Positions 12,191 to 23,559 of a DNA stretch of 64,000 bases are shown here, piece after piece. Source of the DNA: Dechloromonas agitata is5 (lineage in GTDB: Bacteria > Pseudomonadota > Gammaproteobacteria > Burkholderiales > Rhodocyclaceae); contig NZ_KI912532.1 in NCBI RefSeq assembly GCF_000519045.1, positions 2,781,867 through 2,845,866 of the forward strand. The letters are read 5' to 3'. The notes under the pieces were generated by a model. The model saw only the letters and a list, made by a program, of their open reading frames with translations, was not told the DNA's origin and searched no databases. Position 1 is the first letter of the stretch. The number at the start of each line of letters is the position of its first letter. The translations under genes and the position numbers were made by a program.

Positions 12191-13101
12191 TGCTGCACAT
12201 CGCGGACGTTTCCTTCCGCTACCCCGGTGCCGCAGCTGCGGCCCTGGAAGGCGTTAGGCTCGACATCCCGCCCGGCGGCGTCTACGGCCTGCTCGGTCCG
12301 AACGGCGCCGGCAAGACGACGCTGATCTCCATCCTCGCCGGCCTGCAATCGGCCGTCAGCGGGCAGATCACGCTGAACGGCCGCCCGCTGGCCGAGGCCC
12401 GGACCAACGAGCCACGCGCCATCGCCCTGGTACCGCAGGAGTACGCCTTCTACCCGATGCTGACCGTGGCGGAAAACTTGCAGTTTTTCAGCGGCATCCT
12501 CGGTCTGGCAAGGCGCGAGTCGAAGGCACAAATCGATCAGGCCATCACCTTCGCCCGCCTCGAACAGGTCGTCGGCAAGCGGGCCGAGCAATTGTCCGGC
12601 GGCTTGCGGCGGCGCCTCAACCTGGCCATCGGCCTGCTCGGCAAGCCGAAACTGCTGCTCCTCGACGAACCGACCGTCGGCGTGGACCCGCAATCGCGCA
12701 GTTTCCTGCTCGAATCCATTGCCGGCCTGCCGGCTGCCGGGACGACGGTGCTCTACACCAGCCACTACATGGAGGAAGTCGAGGCCATCTGCCAGCGCGT
12801 CGCCATCATCGACCAAGGCCAGGTACTGGCCGAGGGGGCGCTGGATGACCTGCTGCGCTGTGACGAATCGGTGGTCGAACTGGTACTCGGTGCCGACATG
12901 CCGGCCGAACTGGCTGGCCGCTACCAGACAACCGAACTAGGGCCTCTGGCCTATCGGCTGAAACTGACGAATACGGCTGCCCTGCCCCGCCTGCTCGACG
13001 AATTGGCCGCCGGCGGCTGCCCGGTGCATCGCCTGAATGTCGGCCGGCAGAACCTCGAACAGCTCTTCATGCGCCTGACCCGGCGCTCGCTGCGGGACTG
13101 A
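12190..13101 (+). CDS. ABC transporter ATP-binding protein (ABC-2 export type)
   Basis: A 303-residue ATPase with Walker A GPNGAGKTT at 36-44, signature LSGGLRRRL near 137 and Walker B LLLLDEPTVGVDP near 155, followed by a switch histidine region (TSHYMEEVE). The roughly 70-residue C-terminal extension after the ATPase core is common in DrrA/CcmA-type export ATPases. The start shares a base with the BtrH-like stop codon, and the cognate permease starts 3 bases downstream. It should power export of the product made by the surrounding DarAB-type cassette. Confidence 0.93.
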   Translation: MLHIADVSFRYPGAAAAALEGVRLDIPPGGVYGLLGPNGAGKTTLISILAGLQSAVSGQITLNGRPLAEARTNEPRAIALVPQEYAFYPMLTVAENLQFFSGILGLARRESKAQIDQAITFARLEQVVGKRAEQLSGGLRRRLNLAIGLLGKPKLLLLDEPTVGVDPQSRSFLLESIAGLPAAGTTVLYTSHYMEEVEAICQRVAIIDQGQVLAEGALDDLLRCDESVVELVLGADMPAELAGRYQTTELGPLAYRLKLTNTAALPRLLDELAAGGCPVHRLNVGRQNLEQLFMRLTRRSLRD

Positions 13102-13104
13102 GCG

Positions 13105-14319
13105 ATGAACCGCCTGATCGCCCTCTGGCGCAAGGAAACCCTGGCGCTGCTGCGTGACCGGCACGGCCTGGCGGCGCTGTTCGTGATGCCGGTCATTTTC
13201 ATCCTGGTCATGACCATGGCGCTGCACGACGCCTTCATGCCCGGCGCTGCGATCGATGTCGGCTACGCCATCGTCGATCTCGACGACACCGCCCATTCGC
13301 AGTCGCTGGCCCGCCGCCTGAACAAGACCGGCAGTTTTCGCCTGGCCGATACCGTGGCCCAGGCCGATACCGCCCGGCAAGCCATCCGCGATGGCCGTTA
13401 TGCTCTGGCGCTGGTCCTGCCTCAGGGCTTCGGCGAGCGTCTGCTTGCGCCGGCCGGGGCCGACGGGCAGCCGACCGAGCCGCTGACCCTGATGGTCGAT
13501 CCGACGCTGAACCCGGCGCTGCAACTGGCCTTCCGCAACCAGACCAGCGCTGCGCTCGGCACGCTACGCGCCGACGAACTGACCCGCAAGGCCGGCCAGC
13601 TGTTCGGCCTGCCAACCACCGCCAACGCCCCGGAGCGCGACTGGCCGGACGAGATCGTCAGCGTCGCAGTGCAGAACGATCGCAGCATCCGCCCGCCCTC
13701 GTCGGTGCAGCAGAACGTGCCGGCCTGGCTGGTCTTCGCCATGTTCTTCGTGGTCATCCCGATTTCTTCCATCCTGATCACCGAGCGCCAGCAGGGTACG
13801 CTGCAGCGCCTCGCCAGCATGGGCCTGCCTTTCCGCCTGGTCCTGCTCGGCAAGTTGCTGCCCTTCTTCGTCGTCAACCAGATCCAGGCCGGGCTGATGG
13901 TCGGCGTCGGCATGTTCGGTGTGCCGTTGTTCGGCGGCGAAGCACTGGTCATGCCGCAGGGCGTCGGGCTGCTCAACTGGTGGCTGGTCGCTGCTGCGGT
14001 CAGCCTGGCTGCCGTCGCCTGCGCCCTGTTCGTCGCCAGTGTCACCCGGACCACCCAGCAGGCCACCATCGTCGGCGGCGTCGGCAATATCCTGATGGGC
14101 GCCATCGGCGGCATCATGGTGCCCAAGTTCATGATGCCGGCCGCGATGCAGACGCTCGCCGAGTTTTCGCCGATGGCCTGGGGGCTGCAGGGTTTCCATA
14201 CCGTCATGCTGCGCCACGGCGACTTTGCCGCCATCCTGCCCGATCTCCTGAAACTCCTCGCCTGCGCCGCCGCCGCCCTGGCTGCCGCCATCTGGCTCAA
14301 CCACCGCCATACAGCATGA
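13105..14319 (+). CDS. ABC-2 type transporter permease
   Basis: A 404-residue membrane protein with the ABC-2 layout: one N-terminal membrane segment (about residues 20-40), a large extracytoplasmic domain (about 40-215), then five or more hydrophobic segments from FVVIPISSIL to the C-terminus. The conserved ITERQQGTLQRLASM coupling motif follows the second membrane segment. It pairs with the ATPase 3 bases upstream; its end overlaps the ACP start by four bases (ATGA). The YhiH/DrrB-like organisation and the neighbouring lipid-type enzymes suggest export of a lipid or aromatic product across the inner membrane. Confidence 0.92.
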   Translation: MNRLIALWRKETLALLRDRHGLAALFVMPVIFILVMTMALHDAFMPGAAIDVGYAIVDLDDTAHSQSLARRLNKTGSFRLADTVAQADTARQAIRDGRYALALVLPQGFGERLLAPAGADGQPTEPLTLMVDPTLNPALQLAFRNQTSAALGTLRADELTRKAGQLFGLPTTANAPERDWPDEIVSVAVQNDRSIRPPSSVQQNVPAWLVFAMFFVVIPISSILITERQQGTLQRLASMGLPFRLVLLGKLLPFFVVNQIQAGLMVGVGMFGVPLFGGEALVMPQGVGLLNWWLVAAAVSLAAVACALFVASVTRTTQQATIVGGVGNILMGAIGGIMVPKFMMPAAMQTLAEFSPMAWGLQGFHTVMLRHGDFAAILPDLLKLLACAAAALAAAIWLNHRHTA

Positions 14320-14585
14320 GCGCCGAACTCCGCCTCGCCCTGAAAGCCCTGATCGTCGAAGCCTGCGACAAGGATTGCGATCCGGCCAGCATCACCGACG
14401 ACGAACTGCTCTTCGGCCCGGAAGCGCCGCTCCAGCTCGATTCGCTCGACGCCCTGCAGGTGTCGATGGCGATCAAAAAGCAGTACGGTCTGCGTCTACC
14501 GGACAGCAAGGAAACCCGGCGCATCCTGTCCAGCGTCGCCAACCTGGCTGAACATCTCGAAAGCTGGCTGGCCAGCCGAGCATAA
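14316..14585 (+). CDS. Acyl carrier protein
   Basis: An 89-residue acyl carrier protein. The phosphopantetheine attachment site is Ser43 in LQLDSLDALQ, the usual DSL/DSLD motif, on an acidic four-helix scaffold. The start overlaps the permease stop (ATGA), and the ketosynthase gene starts 4 bases after the stop. This is a dedicated carrier for the cassette rather than the housekeeping AcpP, which would lie in the fab cluster. It could deliver acyl chains to the DarB-like or KS enzymes or to the BtrH-like acyltransferase. Confidence 0.9.
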   Translation: MSAELRLALKALIVEACDKDCDPASITDDELLFGPEAPLQLDSLDALQVSMAIKKQYGLRLPDSKETRRILSSVANLAEHLESWLASRA

Positions 14586-14589
14586 ACGG

Positions 14590-15672
14590 ATGGCGAGAAC
14601 CGTTTTCATCGCCGGCAGCGGCCTGTTCTGCGCCCGCGGCGACTCGCCGAGCACCGTGCGCGATGCCTTGTGGGCCGGGGAATGCACCGCGGCTAGCCGG
14701 CAACTGGGCGAACGGCGCTTTCCTTACTTCCCGCTGCCGCTGGCCGAAACGGACTGGCTGCGACGGGCCGAACAGGCGATCCGCCATGTCGGCGGCCAAC
14801 TGGGCAACTTGCCCATGGATACGCCGCTTTTCGTCGCCTCGTCCTCCTTCCAGATTGGCCATTTCGAGCAACAGGGGGCGCCCTTCGCCATGCCCGTCGG
14901 CAGTGCGTCGTTCACCAGGCAAATTGCCGACTGGCTGGAGCTGCGCGGCCCCCGGTACAGCTTTTCGAACGCCTGCGTCTCCGGCTTTTCCGCGATCGAT
15001 GCCGCCAGCACCCTGATCGCCGCCGGGCTGATCGACGAAGCGCTCGTTCTTGGCGTCGAACTCGCCAACGCCAGTACGCTGGCCGGTTTTGCCGCCATGG
15101 AACTACTCTCGCCCAATGGCTGCCACCCCTTCGATGCCCGGCGCAACGGCCTCGTCCTCGGCGAGGCGGTGGCGGCAGTACGCCTCACGGCCCAACCCGG
15201 CCCGTGGCAGATCGTCGGGCAGCGCAACGGCCTCGACGGCTATTCGACAACCGGCCCCGATCCCGCTGGGAACCCCATCGCCCGGGTCATGACCGATTGC
15301 CTGCACGCCGCCGGGCTGACGCCAGCCGACATCGACCTGGTCAAGGTGCAGGCCGCCGGCTCGCCGGGCACCGACCTGGCCGAAGCGCGCGCCCTGCATC
15401 AAGTGTTCGGCCCGGCCATGCCGCCGCTCCTCTCGCTCAAGCCTGCCCTCGGCCACACGCTTGGCGCCAGCGGCATCGCCGAACTGGCTGCCCTGCTCGC
15501 CTGCATCGAGGCCGGGCAAGTTCCGGCCACCGCCCAATTCGCCGAACCGGATGCCGAAATCGGCCTGGCCCCCACCGCCCACCGCCAGGCGGCCGATGTC
15601 CGCTGCACCCTGCTCAACCTGATCGGCTTCGGTGGCGGCCTGGCCAGCCTGATCGTGGCGCGCGATCGATGA
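14590..15672 (+). CDS. Beta-ketoacyl synthase (FabF-like fold) lacking the first catalytic histidine
   Basis: A 360-residue ketosynthase, shorter than typical FabF (about 410). The nucleophile Cys129 is present (SNACVSGFSAID) and the second active-site His289 is present (ALGHTLGASG). The position of the first His of the standard EAHGTGT motif is Ala256 in VQAAGSPGTD. Decarboxylative condensation normally needs both histidines, so the protein may be a non-decarboxylating acyltransferase-like KS or may condense by another route. It lies in the DarAB-type cassette, 4 bases after the ACP gene, and its stop overlaps the next start (ATGA). Aryl-polyene clusters contain comparable divergent KS proteins. 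Confidence 0.85.
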   Translation: MARTVFIAGSGLFCARGDSPSTVRDALWAGECTAASRQLGERRFPYFPLPLAETDWLRRAEQAIRHVGGQLGNLPMDTPLFVASSSFQIGHFEQQGAPFAMPVGSASFTRQIADWLELRGPRYSFSNACVSGFSAIDAASTLIAAGLIDEALVLGVELANASTLAGFAAMELLSPNGCHPFDARRNGLVLGEAVAAVRLTAQPGPWQIVGQRNGLDGYSTTGPDPAGNPIARVMTDCLHAAGLTPADIDLVKVQAAGSPGTDLAEARALHQVFGPAMPPLLSLKPALGHTLGASGIAELAALLACIEAGQVPATAQFAEPDAEIGLAPTAHRQAADVRCTLLNLIGFGGGLASLIVARDR

Positions 15673-16340
15673 TCCACCTCGACGCCGCCTTCAGCCAGCA
15701 ATTTACCCCGGCCGAACTCCCGGCCGCCGTGCGCGCCGCCCTCGGCAAGCCGCTGCGCCGCGCCGCCGTACTCACCCAACTCGCCCTGCTCGGCGCCTTC
15801 GCCGCCCTGCCGGCTGAACGCCGTTCGCTGCCGACGGCCCTGCTCTGGCAATCGACCAGCGGCCCGCGCCTGGAAACGCTGACCCTGCTGGCTGAAATCG
15901 GTGGAGGCGGCGGCGAGCCGATGCCCTACGATTTCCTGGCCACCCAGCCGGCGCTCGCCGCTGCGCAGATCCAGCCCTTCCTGCCGGGCCTGCAGGCGGC
16001 CAGCCACGTGCCGCTCGACAACGCCAAAGACGCAAACTGGGGCCTGCTGCTCAGCCTGGCGATGGCCTGGCTGAACGAGGGCCGCTACAGCCAAGTGCTT
16101 TGTGCCCAACTCGATCACCGGAGCGACCTGGGCAGCGGCCACTGGCTGTTGTTGAGCCGGGCACCCGGTACCGCGTCACTGGCCAGGCTGGCGATGGCCG
16201 CCAGCGAACCATCCGGCCTGCCCGACATCCCCGAGCTGCCAGCGCGAATCGCCCATTGGCTAGCCAGCCCCGGGCCATCGCGCCGGCAGCTCGAATCTCC
16301 CGCCGGTCGCGGGCAGACGGTAGAATTCGCCCGACTTTAA
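15669..16340 (+). CDS. Half-length ketosynthase-like protein (possible chain-length-factor type partner)
   Basis: A 223-residue protein that resembles the N-terminal half of a beta-ketoacyl synthase (Ketoacyl-synt_2 / chain-length-factor group found in aryl-polyene clusters). The stretch LPTALLWQSTSGPRLETL fits the strand and loop before the KS active site. No catalytic Cys-containing motif is evident. The ATG at 15669 overlaps the previous stop by four bases, so the two proteins are likely made together and may form a heterodimer. It is the last gene of the cassette; cnoX follows 18 bases after it. Family call is tentative. Confidence 0.6.
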   Translation: MIHLDAAFSQQFTPAELPAAVRAALGKPLRRAAVLTQLALLGAFAALPAERRSLPTALLWQSTSGPRLETLTLLAEIGGGGGEPMPYDFLATQPALAAAQIQPFLPGLQAASHVPLDNAKDANWGLLLSLAMAWLNEGRYSQVLCAQLDHRSDLGSGHWLLLSRAPGTASLARLAMAASEPSGLPDIPELPARIAHWLASPGPSRRQLESPAGRGQTVEFARL

Positions 16341-16358
16341 CTTTTCCAGGCCATCACC

Positions 16359-17216
16359 ATGTCCGAGTTTGCATTTGACGTTTCCATCGAAGAATTCGAA
16401 GCCAAAGTCCTGATCAAGGCCGACACCGTACCGGTCGTCGTCGATTTCTGGGCGCCCTGGTGCGAGCCATGCAAGGTGTTGAAGCCGCTGCTCGAAAAAC
16501 TGGCCGAGGAATACAAGGGCCGCTTCCTGCTGGCCAAGGTCAATTCCGACGAAAACCCGGAACTGGCCCAGCACTTCGGCGTACGCAGCATCCCATCGGT
16601 CAAGGTGCTGTTCCGTGGCCAGCTGGTCGATGAATTCAACGGCGCCATTCCGGAGGGCCAGATTCGCCAGTTCCTCGACCGCATTGCACTGCCGGCCGGT
16701 CCGGAACACGCCAACCTGCGTGAGCAGGCAGCCGCCCTGGTCGCCGAAGGCAAGCTCGAAGAAGCACTGGCCGTGCTGGTCCAGGCCAGCCAGGCCAACC
16801 CGCAGGATCAGGCCATCCAGCTTGATGCCGTTGATGTGCTGATGCAGCTCGGCCGCAACGACGAGGCCAAGCAACTGCTGGCCGGCGACTACGCCAACGA
16901 ACCGGATCGTGCCAACGCCCTGCGCGCCCGCCTGGCCCTGCTTGACGGCGCCGCCGATACCGCGCCGCTGGAAGCCAAGCTGGCCGCCAACCCGGACGAC
17001 CACGCCAGCCGTCTGGAACTATCCAAGGCCTACGCTGCGCAAAGCCGCTTCCGCGAAGCACTCGAAGCGGCGCTGGAAGTCGTCCGCCGTGACCGCTTTT
17101 TCGAGCAGGGCGCCGGCCGCCAGGCCATCCTGAACTTGTTCGAGGCCTTGTCCGGCGAGCAGTACGACGATCTCGTCCGCGAATTCCGTCGCAAGCTCTC
17201 CGCCACCCTGAACTGA
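16359..17216 (+). CDS. cnoX: Thioredoxin-TPR chaperedoxin CnoX (YbbN)
   Basis: A 285-residue protein with an N-terminal thioredoxin domain (about 1-110) and C-terminal TPR-like helices (about 115-285). The active-site motif is WAPWCEPCK with Cys35 and Cys38, so unlike the E. coli form it keeps both cysteines of a redox-active CXXC. CnoX proteins hold unfolded clients under oxidative (hypochlorous acid) stress and pass them to GroEL or DnaK, and protect cysteines by mixed disulphides. The start ATG at 16359 is 18 bases after the cassette, but the function is housekeeping. Confidence 0.9.
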   Translation: MSEFAFDVSIEEFEAKVLIKADTVPVVVDFWAPWCEPCKVLKPLLEKLAEEYKGRFLLAKVNSDENPELAQHFGVRSIPSVKVLFRGQLVDEFNGAIPEGQIRQFLDRIALPAGPEHANLREQAAALVAEGKLEEALAVLVQASQANPQDQAIQLDAVDVLMQLGRNDEAKQLLAGDYANEPDRANALRARLALLDGAADTAPLEAKLAANPDDHASRLELSKAYAAQSRFREALEAALEVVRRDRFFEQGAGRQAILNLFEALSGEQYDDLVREFRRKLSATLN

Positions 17217-17238
17217 TCGACTGGCAAAGGCATCGGCC

Positions 17239-18141
17239 GTGCGGTTGTTTTACACCGATGTCTTCGTGCTACCGCTGCCGACCGGCCACCGCTTCCCGAT
17301 GGAGAAGTACGCGCTGCTGCGTGAAAGCCTGTTGGCCAGCGGCGCGTTCAGCCAGACCGATTTCCATCTGCCGCACGCGGCAACCGATCAGGAACTCGGT
17401 CGTGCCCACGATCCGGCCTATATCCGTGCGGTCACACTCGGCCAGTTACCGGAAAAGACGCTGAAGGCCATCGGCTTCCCATGGAGCCCCGGCATGGTCG
17501 AACGCTCGCGCCGCTCGGCCGGGGCCACCATCGCCGCCTGTCGGGCAGCCATCGCCGATGGGGTCGCGGCCAATCTGGCTGGCGGCACACACCACGCGTT
17601 CCGCGACCGGGGCGAAGGTTTCTGCGTTTTCAACGATGCCGCCGTCGCTGCCCGTGCCATGCAGGCCGAAGGGCTGGCGAACCGCGTGCTGATCGTCGAT
17701 TGCGACGTGCATCAGGGCAACGGCACGGCGAGCATCCTGCACGGCGACGACAGCATCTTCACCTTCTCGATTCACGGTGCGCGCAACTATCCCTTCGACA
17801 AGGAACAAAGCGATCTCGACATCGAACTGCCGGATGGCTGCACCGATGCCGCCTACCTGCTGCGCCTGAACGAGGGGCTGGACACCGCCTTCGACCTGGC
17901 CCGCCCCGATCTGGTCATTTACCTGGCGGGTGCCGACCCCTACCAGGACGACCGCCTTGGCCGCCTGGCCCTGACCTTCGACGGCCTGGCCGAGCGTGAC
18001 CGGGTTGTCTTCAGGCGCTGCCAGGCACAGCGTCTGCCTGTCGCTATCGCCATGGCCGGGGGGTATGCCCGGCAGATCGCCGACACGGTGCAGATACACC
18101 ACACCACGATACGCCTCGCCAAAGCGATGGCCGGCGGTTAG
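17239..18141 (+). CDS. Histone deacetylase family protein (class II HDAC/AcuC-like amidohydrolase)
   Basis: A 300-residue zinc-dependent amidohydrolase of the bacterial HDAC family, which removes acetyl groups from acetyl-lysine, acetylpolyamines or small amides. Visible motifs are GGTHHAFRDRGEGFC with the tandem active-site histidines, the metal-binding DCDVHQGNGTAS, and the second metal Asp in GADPYQDDRLG. Full length. The start is GTG at 17239, 22 bases after cnoX. The true substrate cannot be told from the sequence; a polyamine or protein deacetylase are both possible. Confidence 0.9.
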   Translation: MRLFYTDVFVLPLPTGHRFPMEKYALLRESLLASGAFSQTDFHLPHAATDQELGRAHDPAYIRAVTLGQLPEKTLKAIGFPWSPGMVERSRRSAGATIAACRAAIADGVAANLAGGTHHAFRDRGEGFCVFNDAAVAARAMQAEGLANRVLIVDCDVHQGNGTASILHGDDSIFTFSIHGARNYPFDKEQSDLDIELPDGCTDAAYLLRLNEGLDTAFDLARPDLVIYLAGADPYQDDRLGRLALTFDGLAERDRVVFRRCQAQRLPVAIAMAGGYARQIADTVQIHHTTIRLAKAMAGG

Positions 18142-18247
18142 AGTATTGCCTGGCGTTCGGACTGAATGCTGAAGACAGCCTCCGGAAGGGCGTTTTCAGC
18201 GTTTGCCGCCGACGCCGGGAAGAATCGGAAACGGAGTCATCACTCGC

Positions 18248-20949
<2,702 letters not shown>

Positions 20950-20953
<4 letters not shown>

Positions 20954-22455
20954 ATGCCATGACCTCGCTCCCTCTCTACCGGCATGCCACGCTGCGCCGC
21001 ATCGAGGCGACGCATGCCGCCGACGCCCTGATGCAACGTGCCGGACACGCCGCCGCCGACTGGGCCGCCAGCCTGAGCGGCGAGCAGGGCCGCGCCGTTC
21101 TTGTCCTGGCCGGCCCCGGCAACAATGGGGGCGACGCCTTCGACATGGCCCGCCAGCTGCGCGAGCGTTTCTTCAACATCTGCCTGGCTTTCGCCGGCGA
21201 CGCGGAGAGACTGCCGCCTGACGCCGCCGCAGCCCGCCAGCGCTACCTGGCAGCCTGCGGCAGCATTGTCGACGACATCCCCGAAGACCCGCGCTGGTCG
21301 CTGATCGTCGACGGTCTGTTCGGCATCGGCCTGACCCGTCCGCCGGAAGGCCGCTACGCCCGCTGGATTGGCCTCGCCAACCGGCTGGCCGAGCGCGATG
21401 CTTGCCCGCTGCTCGCCCTCGACTGCCCGTCCGGCCTCGATGCTGAAACCGGCACCGCCCTGGCGCCGACCATCCGTGCCAGCCACACGCTCACCTTCAT
21501 CGCCGCCAAGCCCGGCCTGTACACCGCCGATGGCCCGGACCATTGCGGCCAGATCCGCATCGCCGACCTGGCCCTGGATGTCAGGGCCGAGGCCGAACCG
21601 GACGGCCATATCGTCAGCCGCCATGATTTCGCCGAGCGCCTGAAACCACGCCGCCGCAACAGCCACAAGGGCAGTTTCGGCAATGCCGGCATCCTGGGCG
21701 GCGCCAAATCCATGGTCGGCGCCGCCTTCCTGGCCGGACGCGCCGCGCTGAAGCTTGGCGCCGGGCGAACTTATATCGGCCTGCTCGATGGCGATGCTCC
21801 AGCGGTCGACCTGCAGCAACCCGAACTCATGCTGCGCCGTGCCGACACGCTGCTCCAGACCGACCTGCAGGCCCTTGCCTGCGGGCCCGGCCTCGGCCGT
21901 TCGTCGGAGGCCCTGCGGCTGCTCGAACAATCCCTGAAAGCCCCGGTGCACCTCGTACTCGACGCCGATGCGCTCAACCTGCTGGCCGAAGACGGCCGTC
22001 TGGAGGGCAACCTGTACAACCGCGTCGGCCCGGCCATCCTCACCCCGCACCCGGCCGAAGCCGCCCGCCTGCTCGGCTGCTCGGTGCGCGACGTCCAGAA
22101 CGACCGGATCAAGGCTGCCTGCGAACTAGCCGACCGCTATCGCAGCCACATTGCATTGAAAGGCTGCGGCACGGTCGTTGCGCTGACCGACGGCCGCTGG
22201 TGGATCAACACCAGCGGCAACCCCGGCATGGCGACGGCCGGCATGGGCGATGTGCTGTGCGGCCTGATCGTCGCCCTGCTCGCCCAGAACTGGCCGGCCG
22301 AAACCGCCCTGCTCGCCGCCGTCCACCTGCACGGCGCCGCGGCCGACCGGCTGGTTGCCCAGGGCTACGGGCCGGTCGGCCTGACCGCCGGTGAAGTCAT
22401 CGACAGCGCCCGCCATCTCTTCAACACCTGGGTCGGCACGCCGGCCACCCTGTAA
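20950..22455 (+). CDS. Bifunctional NAD(P)H-hydrate epimerase / ADP-dependent NAD(P)H-hydrate dehydratase
   Basis: A 501-residue fusion repairing damaged (hydrated) NADH and NADPH. The N-terminal YjeF_N epimerase domain (about 1-215) shows VLVLAGPGNNGGDAFD and the catalytic region ALDCPSGLDAETG; the C-terminal ribokinase-like dehydratase domain (about 220-500) shows HKGSFGNAGILGG, LTPHPAEAARL and the GNPGMATAGMGDVL anion-hole motif. Full length for the fused NnrE-NnrD form. Its ATG overlaps the stop of the sensor kinase gene, and nadC of NAD synthesis follows 33 bases later, a sensible pairing of NAD synthesis and repair. Confidence 0.95.
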
Positions 22456-22488
22456 AATGCGGGTTTAATCCACCGCCCGACATCGACC

Positions 22489-23352
22489 ATGAGCATCGCA
22501 TTCGACTACCCGCTGCCCGAAGAAATCAACCGCAACGTCACCGCTGCCCTGGCCGAGGATGTCGGGGCCGGCGACCTGACCGCCAGCCTGGTTCCCGGCG
22601 AGCGCCGGGTCAAGGCCACGGTGATCTGCCGCGAAGCCGGTGTACTGTGCGGTACGGCCTGGTTCGACGAATGCGTTCGCCGTTGCGACCCGACCGCCAC
22701 GGTCACCTGGCACGGGGCCGATGGCGACCGCATCGTCGCCAATCAGTTGTTGTGTGATATCGAAGGCAACGGTCGCGCCCTGCTCACCGCCGAACGCAGC
22801 GCCCTTAACTTCCTGCAACTGCTTTCCGCCGTCGCCAGCAAGGTCCGCACCTACGCCGACGCCATCACCGGTACCAAGGCGCAGGTCGTCGATACCCGCA
22901 AGACCTTGCCCGGCCTGCGCATCGCCCAGAAATACGCGGTCCGGGCTGGTGGCGGCGGCAATCACCGCCTGGCGCTATGGGACGCCATCCTGATCAAGGA
23001 AAACCATATCCACGCCGCCGGTGGCATCGCCCCGGCCCTGGATGCCGCCCGGCAAGTTGCCGCCCAGGCCGGCGAGCGTTGCAAGTTCATCCAGATCGAG
23101 GTCGAAAGCCTCAACGAGTTGAACCAGGCCCTGGCGGCCGGTGCCACGATGATCCTGCTCGACAACTTCAGTCTGGACATGATGCGCGAGGCATCGCGCA
23201 TCAACGCCGGCCGCGCCATTCTCGAAGCCTCCGGCAACGTTACCCTGGACACCATCCGCGGCATCGCCGAAACCGGCGTCGACCGCATCTCGGTCGGCGC
23301 GCTGACCAAGGATGTCAAGGCACTCGACCTGTCGATGCGCTTCATCGGCTAG
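22489..23352 (+). CDS. nadC: Nicotinate-nucleotide pyrophosphorylase (carboxylating), NadC
   Basis: A 287-residue quinolinate phosphoribosyltransferase, converting quinolinate and PRPP to nicotinate mononucleotide in de novo NAD synthesis. Family blocks include the N-terminal ALAEDVGAGDLTASLV, ERSALNFLQ, VVDTRKTLPGLR with the substrate-binding Arg-Lys, GGNHRLALWDAILIKENH, IEVESLNEL and SGNVTLDTIRGIAETGVD near the C-terminus. Full length. It follows the NAD(P)H-repair gene by 33 bases. The nadA and nadB genes are not in this window. Confidence 0.97.
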   Translation: MSIAFDYPLPEEINRNVTAALAEDVGAGDLTASLVPGERRVKATVICREAGVLCGTAWFDECVRRCDPTATVTWHGADGDRIVANQLLCDIEGNGRALLTAERSALNFLQLLSAVASKVRTYADAITGTKAQVVDTRKTLPGLRIAQKYAVRAGGGGNHRLALWDAILIKENHIHAAGGIAPALDAARQVAAQAGERCKFIQIEVESLNELNQALAAGATMILLDNFSLDMMREASRINAGRAILEASGNVTLDTIRGIAETGVDRISVGALTKDVKALDLSMRFIG

Positions 23353-23421
23353 GCTTTTCAGCCATTTGTCGTCATAATGCCCACGCCAAGGGCATAACAA
23401 CGATAGTCGGGGAAAATTCAA

Positions 23422-23559
23422 ATGCTGTTCGCGCTGTTTTATGTCGTCGCGATTACGATTCTGGTCCTGCACTTCACGGGTTTCCTGGCCCGTCACAACC
23501 TCGAATGGCTGGTTCTCGTGCTGGCCGTGGCGGTTTTCCCCGCCGTCATCTACCTGTAG
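23422..23559 (+). CDS. Small 45-residue predicted membrane protein
   Basis: A short open frame starting ATG at 23422 with GGGGAAAA upstream as ribosome-binding site. The 45-residue product is nearly all hydrophobic: a first segment LFALFYVVAITILVL, a short polar hinge around RHNLEW, then LVLVLAVAVFPAVIYL, so two membrane segments in a hairpin. Its stop overlaps the 3' end of the convergent methyltransferase gene by 14 bases. An inverted repeat ATGCCC/GGGCAT lies between nadC and its start. I do not recognise a family; translation is supported only by the start site, hydrophobic pattern and codon choice. Confidence 0.55.
   Translation: MLFALFYVVAITILVLHFTGFLARHNLEWLVLVLAVAVFPAVIYL

Noticed and set aside
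13105-14319. The ABC-2 exporter as a stand-alone drug-resistance pump.
   Set aside because: Its genes are overlapped or nearly abutted by biosynthetic genes on both sides, so a role in exporting the cassette's product is more likely.
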